From assembly GCA_026002855.1 (NCBI GenBank), contig BPGD01000001.1:1453972-1517971 (forward strand): a DNA stretch of 64,000 nt. The letters run 5' to 3'. The position numbers were made by a program, and so were the translations under genes. Every line of letters begins with the position of its first letter. The first letter of the stretch is position 1. Shown here in pieces: positions 7,575 through 16,562 of the stretch. The DNA comes from Bryobacteraceae bacterium. GTDB taxonomy: Bacteria > Acidobacteriota > Terriglobia > Bryobacterales > Bryobacteraceae. The notes under the pieces are model-generated. The model made no database searches. It saw nothing but the letters and a program-made list of their open reading frames with translations, and had not been told where the DNA came from.

Positions 7575-9608
7575 TTACTGTCCTCCCTTCGTGCCCATTG
7601 GCATGACGGCGGCAGCGCCGCCGCCCTGCTTCTTCTGCTGCTCCCGTTTCTTGCGCTCCTCGGGCGAGATGGTCGGATCCTGGAGCGCAATCACCTCGCC
7701 TTCCCTGAGGCCGGAGGCGATGATGGAAACCGTCTCCGAGCGCTTGGCGATCTGGATGGTGCGCGGCTCGAAGCGGTCCTGCACCTTCACGTAGACGACC
7801 GGCTTGCCGTCCTTTTCAAAGATGCTCTGGTTGGGCACATAAATCGCGTTCGGGACCTTTTCGACGATAATCTCCACGTCGGCGAGCAGCCCTGGACGGA
7901 GCAGGATTTCCATGTTATCGCTCGCTTCCGGCGGGGGCGGGAGCTTCGCCTCATCCAAGTCTTTTTGGGAGAAGGGGCCGGTGAGTGAGGGCATGCCTCC
8001 GAAACCGTTGCGGCCGCCCCGCTCACCTGGGCCACCAGCCTGCGCCGTCGCCGGGCCGCCCGGCGCAGCCGGAGGGCCGCCGGGAGCGGCGCCGCCCGGC
8101 TGGCCTGGCGCGCCGCCGGGTCGCTGGCCGCGCTGAGGCAGCTCGATACCTGCCTTTTTCGCCTCCTCCCGGATCTTGTCGAAAACTGCCCGGCGCTCTT
8201 CGGGCGAAAGCTCCATCATGTTCTTGCCGCCGAGCGCCTTGTGCAGGATCGCCTGCATCTTCTTCTGCTGGTCCGGCGAAAGCTGGGCGCCGCCGAACAT
8301 CATGCCGCCGCCCATGCCGCCGGTACTGCCCATCATGAAAGCGCGGCGCTGCCCCTGCCCGCCTTCACCTGCCTGTCCCACGGCTCCGGGCATTCCACCC
8401 TGCCCCATGGCGCCGCCTTGCGGGAAAGCAATCGTAGCGCCGCCTCCCATGCCTCCGCCGGGCATTCCGCCGCCGGCGGCCATGGCGGAGAGGTCCGGCA
8501 TGCCGCCGAACATCGAAAGGGTCGGCGCAGCGATCGGCTTTTTGCGGTTCGCCTCGGCCGTGGCGAGGATGCGGGCGATCTGTTCCGGCTTCGCGCCGAG
8601 TGCGGAAAGCAGCTCCTTCATGTCGATGGAAAAGAGCACGTCGAATTTCTTGCCGGGATCCGCGCTGAAAACGTTGGCGCTGGCCGTCCCGCTCATCGAC
8701 TTGATCTTGCCGTGGAACACCTTGCCGGCGAGAGCGTCGAGGCGGATCAGCACGTCCTGGCCCTCGTGGAGGTTGGCGCGGTCAAGCTCGCCGATGCGGG
8801 CGATCACTTCCAGCTCGGACAGGTCGAGGATTTCGGCCACCGGCATTCCGGGCTGCACCTGGTCGCCCTCGCGGATGTCCGGGATCTGCGTGCCGAACAT
8901 GCCGGAGAAACCCGAGCGGTTCTGCTTGATGGCAACCAGGCCGCTGATCGGCGCCAGCAGCTTCACCTGCATCAGGCGCTGCTTTTCGCGGTTGATGTCC
9001 AGCAGGTTGCGGTTGCGGCGTTCGCGCAGCACGTTGAGTTCGGCCAGCGCCTGTTCCTGTTTGGACTTGATGTCGCTTTCCAGTTGCCGCAGCCGCCGCT
9101 GGGCCTCCTCGAGGTTCAGCAGGTTTTTCTTCTGGTCGATGGCCGGCAGCAGCGGATTCTTCTTGACCTCGAGTTCGGCGCGCCGCACGGCGTAGCGGGC
9201 GCGGAGCAGGTCCACCTGATCCTGGTTGTTGCGGATGGCCAGGTCGGCCTGCGCCTTCTTGATCTGCTCGTCCACCTGTTCGAGCTCGAGCTGGCGCTGT
9301 TCGAGGCGCGAGAGGACTTCCGAGTCGTCGAATTCGACGATGAGGTCCTTCTCCCGCGCGAGCGAGCCCATGGGCGCAAGTTTCGTCACCTGCACCGTGC
9401 CGAAAAGGTTTGGCGCGGTGAGCGTCACCGAACGCACGGCGCGAAGTTCGCCGCGGGCAAAGCTGCGCACCACCACATCGCCGCGGCGCACGCGCGTTGT
9501 GGGCACGGTCTGCTGCCGGGAGGGCAGGCCCTGGATGAGGCGGTAGATGCCGTAGCCGGCGCCGAGCACGGCCACAATCAACACCAATCTGACAAGAACC
9601 TTCTTCAT
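7575..9608 (-). CDS. HlyD-type periplasmic adaptor with large Gly/Met-rich insert
   Basis: The start at 9608 gives MKKVLVRLVLIVAVLGAGYG, an N-terminal anchor; ten further residues are open upstream. The 677-residue adaptor has a long coiled-coil hairpin (about residues 90-215), a lipoyl/barrel segment (LLAPISGLVAIKQNRSG) and a C-terminal YVPNQSIFEKDGKPVVYVK region. Residues about 366-540 are an unusual Gly/Met/Pro/Gln-rich insertion (GGGMPGGGMGGG and similar). Inside it, about residues 441-488, is an LSPDQQKKM...LSPEERRAVF helical stretch reminiscent of the LTxxQ repeats of Spy/CpxP proteins. It is the third adaptor gene of the operon and sits 3 bases before the permease. Substrate unknown. 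Confidence 0.85.
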   Translation of the reverse strand: MKKVLVRLVLIVAVLGAGYGIYRLIQGLPSRQQTVPTTRVRRGDVVVRSFARGELRAVRSVTLTAPNLFGTVQVTKLAPMGSLAREKDLIVEFDDSEVLSRLEQRQLELEQVDEQIKKAQADLAIRNNQDQVDLLRARYAVRRAELEVKKNPLLPAIDQKKNLLNLEEAQRRLRQLESDIKSKQEQALAELNVLRERRNRNLLDINREKQRLMQVKLLAPISGLVAIKQNRSGFSGMFGTQIPDIREGDQVQPGMPVAEILDLSELEVIARIGELDRANLHEGQDVLIRLDALAGKVFHGKIKSMSGTASANVFSADPGKKFDVLFSIDMKELLSALGAKPEQIARILATAEANRKKPIAAPTLSMFGGMPDLSAMAAGGGMPGGGMGGGATIAFPQGGAMGQGGMPGAVGQAGEGGQGQRRAFMMGSTGGMGGGMMFGGAQLSPDQQKKMQAILHKALGGKNMMELSPEERRAVFDKIREEAKKAGIELPQRGQRPGGAPGQPGGAAPGGPPAAPGGPATAQAGGPGERGGRNGFGGMPSLTGPFSQKDLDEAKLPPPPEASDNMEILLRPGLLADVEIIVEKVPNAIYVPNQSIFEKDGKPVVYVKVQDRFEPRTIQIAKRSETVSIIASGLREGEVIALQDPTISPEERKKREQQKKQGGGAAAVMPMGTKGGQ

Positions 9609-9687
9609 ACGCTCTGTCTCGCCACGCGCATGGCACAACCGGGCCGCTCCCGCAGCGCGGGCGCGGCCACGGCAGCGGCGCGCTTTG

Positions 9688-10989
9688 TCATAGTTTTCTG
9701 GCCCGCTTGGCGACTTCGGCCGGATTCTCGAGCGCGATGCGCTCGCCTTCGCGAAGCCCCTTCAGTACCACAATGTCGCTGTCGTTGCGCTTGCCGACCT
9801 CAATGGGCCGGGCCTCCCACGCGCCCGCTCCCTTCTGCACCCAGACGTGAGGCTTGCCGCCCTGGAGGAAGCTTGCCTTGGCCGGGATCAGCAGCACTTC
9901 AGGCTGGCGTTCGATCAGCACGATGCCAGTGGCGCTCATGCCGGGCCGAAGCCGCGGATCGGTCTGCTTCAGCGTCGCGCGCGCCGGGAACTGTTTCTCG
10001 TTGGCGGTGCCGAAGCCGCGGAAAGTGAGCGATGCGATCGGGCTGATCCAGTCGAGCGTGGCATCGAATTCACGGTCCTGGACGGCGTCGACGCGCACCT
10101 TCACCGTCTGGCCAAGCTGGATCTTGCCACGGTCCACTTCCTCAAACTTGAGCTCGATGCGCATCTCGCTCAGATCGGGAATCTCGGCGATGGCGGCGCC
10201 GGTCCAGGCCGTGTCACCTTCTTTGAACGGGGGCGGCGTGGAGCCCCAGTTGCCCTGAGCGCGGAAGTTGGGCAGTACGTTCAGAATGCCATCAGTGGGG
10301 GCGCGGATGATCATCTTCTCGAGGTAGCTCTTGACGCGCTGCATATCGCGCAGCGTCTTGTTTTTCCGCGATTCGAGCCGTTCGAGTTCTGCCCGCTGCG
10401 TGACGTCGTGGCTCTTCACCGTCGCCTTCACCTGCTGAAGGGCGCCCTTGGACAGCCCCACGTCGATGCGCGTCTTGGCGCCTTCGATCTCGGACAGGAT
10501 CTCCGCCTTGGACGCCTCCAGTTCCGAGCGCTGGACGTCGTACTCGCTCGTCATCAGGTTCATCGCATCGGCTTCGTCGGTGATCTTGTGGCTGGCCTTC
10601 GTCTGGACGATTTCGCTGTCGACGGTGCGGGCGTTGGTGACGAAGTTCAGATAAAAGTTCTCATACTGGGCGGTGTCAAACTGGACGACGATGTCGCCCT
10701 TCTTGATCGGCTTGCCCGACTCGGCCAGGTAGACGATTCTGGGGTTCGGCACCTGCGGCGCCATCAGCACGGTGGAGCGGACGGCGCGGATTTCGCCGCG
10801 GGCGCGCACGGTCAGCTCAAAGTCGCCGCGGCGCACCGCCACCGTGGGCACCTCCACGGGCTTGGCGGCCGTATAGCGGTAGGCGGCCCAGCCGCCGCCG
10901 GCCAGAACGAGCAGCAGCAACACCGAACCAGCAATGCGGCCTTTGCCGTTTTTCTGACCGAGCCGTTTCGACTTGACTTCCTTCGACAT
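9688..10989 (-). CDS. HlyD/RND-type periplasmic adaptor
   Basis: ATG at 10989 overlaps the TGA of the upstream adaptor gene (TGATG), so translation is probably coupled; a GTG one codon earlier is less likely. The 433-residue protein starts with a basic cytoplasmic stub, a membrane anchor (IAGSVLLLLVLAGGGWAAY), then the adaptor core: a coiled coil near residues 105-205, the lipoyl motif MIIRAPTDGILNVLP and the barrel/MP region with RLRPGMSATGIVLIERQPEVL. It would bridge inner membrane permease and TolC. It shares little with its two neighbours outside the family motifs. The 79 bases to the next adaptor hold no obvious terminator. Confidence 0.88.
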   Translation of the reverse strand: MSKEVKSKRLGQKNGKGRIAGSVLLLLVLAGGGWAAYRYTAAKPVEVPTVAVRRGDFELTVRARGEIRAVRSTVLMAPQVPNPRIVYLAESGKPIKKGDIVVQFDTAQYENFYLNFVTNARTVDSEIVQTKASHKITDEADAMNLMTSEYDVQRSELEASKAEILSEIEGAKTRIDVGLSKGALQQVKATVKSHDVTQRAELERLESRKNKTLRDMQRVKSYLEKMIIRAPTDGILNVLPNFRAQGNWGSTPPPFKEGDTAWTGAAIAEIPDLSEMRIELKFEEVDRGKIQLGQTVKVRVDAVQDREFDATLDWISPIASLTFRGFGTANEKQFPARATLKQTDPRLRPGMSATGIVLIERQPEVLLIPAKASFLQGGKPHVWVQKGAGAWEARPIEVGKRNDSDIVVLKGLREGERIALENPAEVAKRARKL

Positions 10990-12836
10990 CACTGAACTCC
11001 TGGATTCCTGCGGCCACGCCGCGGCAGAACCGCAGCCGGCACGGCGCCCCAGAGGATCACCGTGGGAACGGCCTCCATCGAGGACTCAGGCTGCGGCGGG
11101 CGCTCGAGCGCCACCAGCTCGCCCTTCTTCAGGCCGGAGGCCACTGCGGCCTGCACGAAATTGGCAAGCCGGACCTCGACAGGGCGCTTCTCAAACCGTT
11201 CGCCCTGCTTCACATACACGAATGGCTCGCTGCCTGCCGCCTCGCGGAAAACAGCCTCCCGCGGCACCAGCAGCACGTCGTCGGCGCGAGCGACCTCCAC
11301 GTCCACGCTGACGCTGAGGTCGGGGATGACACGCGGATCCATGCGGTCGATCCTGACGAGCACCGGAATCTCCCGCACATATTCGGCCCGCGCCCGCCCC
11401 GGCTGGGTCATGGCGCCGATGCCGATGACGTGGCCGGGCAGCTCCAGGCCCGGAAACGCATCGAAGCGCAACTTGGCCTTTGCGCCGATCCGGACGGACT
11501 CGACATCGGCCTGATTCACCGTCGCCGCAACGAGCATGGAACCTGGGTCGACGATGCGGCCGAACATCTGGCCCGGGAAGACCTGGTCGCCAGCCTGAAT
11601 CTGGCCGAATTCGTTGCCGCGCCGGATCGTTTCGGCCACGAACATCCCGTCGATGGGGGCGCGGATGATCATGCGTTCCACATTGCGCTGGGCGCGTTCG
11701 AGCTCGAGCTTTGCCTGCTGAAGATCCAGCTCCGCCCGGCGGCGCTGGCTCCGCAGGCTGATCTCCTCCTGTGGGATGGCCGCTTCCACCATGCGGAGGT
11801 TGGCCTCCGCCTCTTCCAGGCTCAGCCGGAGGATCTCGGCGTCAATGACGCTGCGAACCGGCGTGGTCTTGATGTCCAGCTTCGCCTTTTCCACCGCCGC
11901 GCGTGCCTGCTCCAGCGTCTGCCGGAACGACTTCCGCGCGACGTCGATCTGGGCGTCCAGGCTGCGCAGCGTGCGCTCGGCCTGCTCCACCGTGGCCTTG
12001 AAATCATCCAGCCGCAGCAGCTGGAACTGGATGTCGAACTCGGCCACGACGTCGCCCTTCTTGACGCGCGAGCCGGGCTGAACCATCGACTGGATGACCT
12101 GCATGAAATCGCTGGCACCTCCGCTGAGGCGGTCGCCACCGCCCCCACCGCCACCACCTCCGCCCCCAGAGGAGGCGGAGGAAGAGGCAGAGGAGCCGGC
12201 GGACGAGGTTCCCGTACTGGTTGAGCTGCGCGCCGTCGTGCTGGTTGCCGACGAGGTGGAAGTTCTGGAACTGAACCGGTTGGTCGCGCCGCGGAAACCA
12301 GAGAGGCTGCTGGAGCCGCCGGCAGAACTCGCCCCCATGCCCGAAGAGGCCCCGGAGCTGCTGACCGAGGCGGCACTGGAGGATGAACTGGAGGCTGAGG
12401 AGCCTCCGCCTCCGCCGCCACCGCCGCCCCCGCGGCCTCCGCCTCCCATGCCGCCCATTCCTCCGCCGATGTCCACGGTCACGATCATGCCGCCGCCGGC
12501 CGCCTGCACGCTCACGTTCGCTCCGCGGCCTCCGCGAAGCTGCGGCGCGATGAGACTGACGTATTTTTCGGCCGTGGTCGTGCCCGCGAGGCGCAACGTC
12601 TTTTCGAGCGAACCCGCAACAACCGGGGCCGTCCGCACGCGCGCCAGCGCCTGCGCCCCGGAGCGCGAGGCAGGGGAAAGCTGCCGCCATGCCCACCACC
12701 CCCCGGCGCCAACGGCCGCCAGAATCAGAAGGAACAACCATGGATGGCCCCTGCGCCGCCGGACGGCAGGCTTCGGCTCGGCGCCCGGCGTGATGCCGGG
12801 CTGCGGAAGCGGAGCGGGATGTGGTTGCGGCTGCAT
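10989..12836 (-). CDS. HlyD-type periplasmic adaptor with long Gly/Ser-rich insert
   Basis: First gene of the five-gene export operon, with an AGGAG ribosome binding site upstream of ATG 12836. The 615-residue protein has a Pro-rich N terminus, a membrane anchor (HPWLFLLILAAVGAGGWWAW) and the adaptor core: a coiled coil near residues 255-375, MIIRAPIDGMFVAETIRRG and a C-terminal VPREAVFREAAGSEPFVYVK region. About residues 118-240 are almost purely Gly and Ser/Thr/Ala, inserted in the N-terminal lipoyl half. Such Gly-rich adaptors occur in Acidobacteriota. The insert is unlikely to fold by itself and its purpose is unknown. Confidence 0.82.
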   Translation of the reverse strand: MQPQPHPAPLPQPGITPGAEPKPAVRRRRGHPWLFLLILAAVGAGGWWAWRQLSPASRSGAQALARVRTAPVVAGSLEKTLRLAGTTTAEKYVSLIAPQLRGGRGANVSVQAAGGGMIVTVDIGGGMGGMGGGGRGGGGGGGGGGSSASSSSSSAASVSSSGASSGMGASSAGGSSSLSGFRGATNRFSSRTSTSSATSTTARSSTSTGTSSAGSSASSSASSGGGGGGGGGGGDRLSGGASDFMQVIQSMVQPGSRVKKGDVVAEFDIQFQLLRLDDFKATVEQAERTLRSLDAQIDVARKSFRQTLEQARAAVEKAKLDIKTTPVRSVIDAEILRLSLEEAEANLRMVEAAIPQEEISLRSQRRRAELDLQQAKLELERAQRNVERMIIRAPIDGMFVAETIRRGNEFGQIQAGDQVFPGQMFGRIVDPGSMLVAATVNQADVESVRIGAKAKLRFDAFPGLELPGHVIGIGAMTQPGRARAEYVREIPVLVRIDRMDPRVIPDLSVSVDVEVARADDVLLVPREAVFREAAGSEPFVYVKQGERFEKRPVEVRLANFVQAAVASGLKKGELVALERPPQPESSMEAVPTVILWGAVPAAVLPRRGRRNPGVQ

Positions 12837-13134
12837 ACGAGACTCCTGGTCTTTATCAGGAATGGTGCCGCCCCTCGGCCTCCGAGGGCTGGTTCCAGTT
12901 AGCTATGACGGCAGGCCGGGCACAAAGGTTATGCCGCCTCATCCAGAAAGATCCTGCGGACGCCTGAAACGGCGTATCTTTTCTTCCGTTTTGCCCTCCC
13001 TGCGCTGCCTGTCGGTCGCGCTTCGGCGGCTGGCGTTGCCCGGAGGACCGCTTCGGGACCCAATCTGCTTTTCCCGGCGACCGTGTTGTGATATGGTTGC
13101 CGTAACTGGACCCAAACGGAAAGGAGCGAACGCC
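12837..13134. promoter_or_regulatory. Divergent promoter region between adaptor operon and aldo/keto reductase gene
   Basis: This 298-base gap holds no convincing gene. On the plus strand TGATATGGT at 13089-13097 resembles an extended -10 (TGnTATGGT), about 38 bases before the reductase start, which has a good AAGGAG at 13121-13126. No clear -35 accompanies it. On the minus strand TGATAAAG lies just before the ribosome binding site of the adaptor operon. Both assignments are weak. Confidence 0.3.
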
Positions 13135-14022
13135 ATGAGCTGGACCCCAAGCCGCCGCAGCTTCCTGAAATCCGTCGGCGCCATCCTGACGGGCAGCGCA
13201 CTGCCCGCACCGGCCGCCCCGTCCAAACGCAGCGCCACGGACTGGGTGGAGCTGGGAAAATCCGGCATCCGGGTGACGCGGCTCGCCTTTGGCACGGGCA
13301 CCTTCGGCGGACGTGTCCAACGGGAGCTGGGCCAGGAAGAGTTCACCCGGCTGGTCCGCCACGCCTATGACCGCGGCATCCGTTTCTTCGAGACCGCCGA
13401 TGCCTACCGCGAGATGCCGGTGATGCTCGGCCAGGCGCTCAAGGGTCTGCCGCGCGACTCTTACCGGCTGATGACCAAGATCCGGCTTTCGGATGCAAAC
13501 AACTTCCAGGCGGCGTTCGACCGCTTCCGGCGCGAGCTCCAGACCGAGTATCTGGACATCCTGCTGATTCACTGCGTGCGCTCGGCTTCCTGGCCCGAGG
13601 AACTGGAGCGGCTGCGGGACGCCATGTCAGAAGCCAAGGTGAAGAAGGTTCTGCTGGCGCACGGGGCCTCCTGCCATGGACTGAAGCCGCTCGAACGGTT
13701 CCCGGGCAACCGCTGGCTGGACGTGGCGCTGCTGCGCGTCAATCACGATGGCACGCGAATGGACAATCTCGAAGGAACGGAGTACGGCCGGGGCGACGTG
13801 AACCAGGTGGTGGAGCGCATCGCCGCCATCCATGCGCAGGGGACGGGTGTCATCGGCATGAAGATCATCGGCGAGGGTTCTTTTCGGACGCCCGAACAGC
13901 GGGACGCCTCCATCCGCTTCGTGGCGAAGCTGGGCACGGTGGACGCCATCACCATCGGTTACAAGAGCCCGGCGGAGATCGACGAGGCCATCGAGCGGCT
14001 GAACCGGCACCTGAATGGCTGA
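13135..14022 (+). CDS. Tat-exported aldo/keto reductase
   Basis: ATG 13135 is preceded by AAGGAG with 8-base spacing; the frame is open upstream but antisense to the adaptor operon. The 295-residue product begins with a twin-arginine signal (SRRSFLKSVGAIL, cleavage near APAAP). It then shows the AKR barrel: LGKSGIRVTRLAFGTGTFGG, and a plausible catalytic set of Asp and Tyr in FFETADAYRE, Lys in RLMTKIRL and His in DILLIHCV. The family reduces aldehydes or ketones with NAD(P)H in the cytoplasm, so export as a folded holoenzyme is notable. It stands alone, divergent from the adaptor operon. The substrate cannot be inferred. Confidence 0.85.
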   Translation: MSWTPSRRSFLKSVGAILTGSALPAPAAPSKRSATDWVELGKSGIRVTRLAFGTGTFGGRVQRELGQEEFTRLVRHAYDRGIRFFETADAYREMPVMLGQALKGLPRDSYRLMTKIRLSDANNFQAAFDRFRRELQTEYLDILLIHCVRSASWPEELERLRDAMSEAKVKKVLLAHGASCHGLKPLERFPGNRWLDVALLRVNHDGTRMDNLEGTEYGRGDVNQVVERIAAIHAQGTGVIGMKIIGEGSFRTPEQRDASIRFVAKLGTVDAITIGYKSPAEIDEAIERLNRHLNG

Positions 14023-14049
14023 TGCCTTCGGGCTGCCGGCCCGCCTGAC

Positions 14050-14078
14050 GCCGGGCCGCCGTGCCCGCGCGGCCCGGC
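14050..14078 (+). terminator. Strong GC hairpin after the aldo/keto reductase gene
   Basis: A ten-base perfect stem (GCCGGGCCGC at 14050-14059 with GCGGCCCGGC at 14069-14078) lies 28 bases after the stop. No T tract follows, so intrinsic termination is uncertain; it could be a pause or mRNA-stabilising structure. Confidence 0.35.
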
Positions 14079-14109
14079 TCTCCAGCGCACCCGCACAACG
14101 CGGAGCAAA

Positions 14110-16524
14110 ATGAGGTTGATGCAGCGCGGATACGCCGCCCCGGCTGTGTTCGCTTCGGCCGTCGCCGTATGCCTCCACGGAGTGGCGGCGCACGGGCTGC
14201 TGCGCCAGCCGGTTTGGGAACCGGACGGGTGGCGCCGCTTTCTCTTTTTTGCCGCGATCTACGCCTCGTCGGCCGCCCTGCTGATCGCGGTGCGCCCGCG
14301 GTGGACCCTGGCTGTGCTCGCCGGCGCGGCCGCGCTGTTCACCTGCTTTGCCGTGGGGCCGCTCGCCCTGGCGGGCGTCGTCTGGGCCGCCCTCGGCGCC
14401 TGGGCCTGTGGGTGGCTCCTGTGGCCGCGGGCGCGCGGTTCGGTGGAATCACCGGCGGCGGTCCAGATCACGCTCGGACTGGCCCTTTGGGCCGCAGCCG
14501 TCATGTGGACGGCGGCGCTGCCGTTGCACCATCGCGCCCTGTACTGGCTGCTGCCCGCGCTGACGGCGGCAGCGGCGTGGCAGCGGGGCTGGCGTCCGCG
14601 GCTTTCGTTGGCGGGACCGGCCGCTCGCTGGGCGGCGGCGGCCTGGGCCGTGGCGCTGTTTCCGCTGTTTGCCCACTGGCTGGTGGCGCTCAAGCCGGAA
14701 GTCAGCGCCGACGGGCTGGCCATGCATATGGTGATTCCGGCGCGCATGGCCTACGCGCACCGCTGGCCGTTCGACGTGACCGAGTTCGTCTGGGCAGTCA
14801 TGCCAATGGGCGGCGACTGGGTGTGGACTGTCGGATGGCAACTTGGGGGCGAAGCGGCCGCGCGGCTGATGAACGTCCTGCTGCTTGGTCTGATCACCTG
14901 GATCGTGGCCGAACGCGCTTTCCGCCGCCTGCACGCATGGCCGGCGGCGCTGCTCACCGCCGCGATGCTTTCGACGCCGCTCGTGCAACATGTGACCGGG
15001 TCGCTGTTTGTCGAGAATGCCACTGCCGTCTGGCTGACAGCGGCCGCCGTGGTGCTTGTCGAAAGCCGGCTTGTGGCGGGGCGGTCCCGAGTCGCCTTGG
15101 GCGTGCTGGCCGGCATGGCGGCGGCGACGAAGTTCGGCGCGCTTGCTTTCCTCGCGCCCCTGGTGGCAGCGGGCATCGTCGTGGCCAGGCCGCGGGCGAT
15201 GGCCACTGCGGCGCTGTGGATGACGCTCATCGGCGCCGCGCCCTACCTGAACGCGTGGCTGCGGACGGGCAACCCTGTGTTCCCTTTTCTCAATGGCCTG
15301 TTTCGCTCGCCGCTTTACGAACCTGTCAACTTCCGCGACACGCGCTTCGAAACGCCGCTCGGTTGGACGACGTTTTACGACGTCACCTTCCATTCGGGCC
15401 GCTTCCTGGAAAGCCTCGACGGGGCCGGAGGATTTCTGGTCTTCGCTCTCCTGCCCGCCTCCCTGGCCGCATGGCGGCGCAACTGGCCCGAAGGCCGTTC
15501 CATCCTGCTGCTGATGGTGCTGGCCGGAGCGGCGCTGAGCTTTGGGGCGCAATCGAACCTGAGGTATCTGTATCCGGCGCTTCCGCTCACGGTGTTGATT
15601 GGCGCCGAGGTGCTCCGCGAGTCTGGGCTCGAGAGGCGATGGGCGCGGGCCGCCGTTCTGGCGGGGCTCACCCTCGTTCTGCTGCTGCATGGACTGCTGC
15701 TGCCCGCGGCCGGTTACTATCACCGGGAATTTTTCGTCAGCCGCTGGTGGAAACCGCGGGCAGACACCGCATATGTGCTTGCGCACGCTCCGGAGAGGAA
15801 GCTGGTGGAGTGGCTGAACCGGAACGCGCCAGGCACGCGCGCCGCGTGGTTCTGGGGCAATGCCGTGGGCGACTTCCGCGGCCGGACCTGGACGGCCAGC
15901 TGGCACAGCCCGGACTTCTGGACGCGGTTCCGCACGGCCCCGGGGCCCGATGCGATCGAGCGTCTCCTGCGTGAACTGCGGGTGGACTTTGTTCTCGCGC
16001 CCGCGGCCGCCGGCCGGCGCATTCCTCAGACGGTCTACGAGAGACAGTTCCTGGATTCCTGCATGGAGTCCGTCCTGGGCGCGGCCGACATGGAGCTGTA
16101 CCAGTGGCGCAGAACGGGAAGCTGCTGGACGGGTGAGCCGCCTGAGGCCGGCGCGGGCGTCCATGACGACACCTCGCCGTCGCTACGGTTTTCCGGGGCG
16201 TGGATCCGCGACACGCAGTTTCCACAGACTCATGCCGGCACGGTCGTTTACACCAACGCCCGCGACGCTGAGGTCGGCATCCGCTTCCGCGGTTCGGCCA
16301 TCCGGCTGATGTATACGGCGGCTTTCAACCGCTGCGCCGCGGCCGCGGAGCTCGACAGCGGCGGGGCGCTTCGCTTCGACCAGCGCAGCGCCGAAACCCG
16401 CTGGCAGCAGTGGAGCCCGTGGATTGAGGCGCCGCAGCCGGGAGCGCACACGCTACGGCTGCGCATCGCGCCAGACTCGCCCGGCGGGTGCTGGATCGAC
16501 CTGGACGGTTTCGAGGTTCGCTGA
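14110..16524 (+). CDS. Large membrane glycosyltransferase-like protein with C-terminal beta domain
   Basis: This 804-residue protein has an N-terminal half of about 12 hydrophobic segments and an early acidic loop, LKPEVSADGLAMHMVIPARM near residue 197, in the place where GT39/ArnT/PMT-like (GT-C fold) enzymes carry their catalytic acidic residues. After about residue 540 comes a soluble part with a final domain (about residues 690-804, ending DSPGGCWIDLDGFEVR) that looks like a beta-sandwich carbohydrate-binding module. GT-C enzymes move sugars from polyprenyl phosphates to lipids or proteins on the periplasmic side. A second protein of the same architecture is encoded at 40389-42581. Donor and acceptor are unknown. 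Confidence 0.6.
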   Translation: MRLMQRGYAAPAVFASAVAVCLHGVAAHGLLRQPVWEPDGWRRFLFFAAIYASSAALLIAVRPRWTLAVLAGAAALFTCFAVGPLALAGVVWAALGAWACGWLLWPRARGSVESPAAVQITLGLALWAAAVMWTAALPLHHRALYWLLPALTAAAAWQRGWRPRLSLAGPAARWAAAAWAVALFPLFAHWLVALKPEVSADGLAMHMVIPARMAYAHRWPFDVTEFVWAVMPMGGDWVWTVGWQLGGEAAARLMNVLLLGLITWIVAERAFRRLHAWPAALLTAAMLSTPLVQHVTGSLFVENATAVWLTAAAVVLVESRLVAGRSRVALGVLAGMAAATKFGALAFLAPLVAAGIVVARPRAMATAALWMTLIGAAPYLNAWLRTGNPVFPFLNGLFRSPLYEPVNFRDTRFETPLGWTTFYDVTFHSGRFLESLDGAGGFLVFALLPASLAAWRRNWPEGRSILLLMVLAGAALSFGAQSNLRYLYPALPLTVLIGAEVLRESGLERRWARAAVLAGLTLVLLLHGLLLPAAGYYHREFFVSRWWKPRADTAYVLAHAPERKLVEWLNRNAPGTRAAWFWGNAVGDFRGRTWTASWHSPDFWTRFRTAPGPDAIERLLRELRVDFVLAPAAAGRRIPQTVYERQFLDSCMESVLGAADMELYQWRRTGSCWTGEPPEAGAGVHDDTSPSLRFSGAWIRDTQFPQTHAGTVVYTNARDAEVGIRFRGSAIRLMYTAAFNRCAAAAELDSGGALRFDQRSAETRWQQWSPWIEAPQPGAHTLRLRIAPDSPGGCWIDLDGFEVR

Positions 16525-16562
16525 AGCGCCGCACAAGCGGCCGTGGCCGCCCGGCAGGTAAC

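Noticed and set aside
8241-10028. 595-residue plus-strand frame opposite two adaptors
   Set aside because: Antisense to well-supported adaptor genes; His/Ala/Arg-rich composition without motifs is a codon-shadow effect of GC-rich DNA.
12116-12480. Possible tandem repeat or CRISPR-like array
   Set aside because: The repeats are codon-level Gly and Ser runs within one reading frame, with no constant repeat unit or spacers.
12094-13134. Upstream extension of the aldo/keto reductase gene
   Set aside because: Mostly polyproline translated from the complement of the Gly-rich adaptor; the Tat leader and AAGGAG fix the start at 13135.
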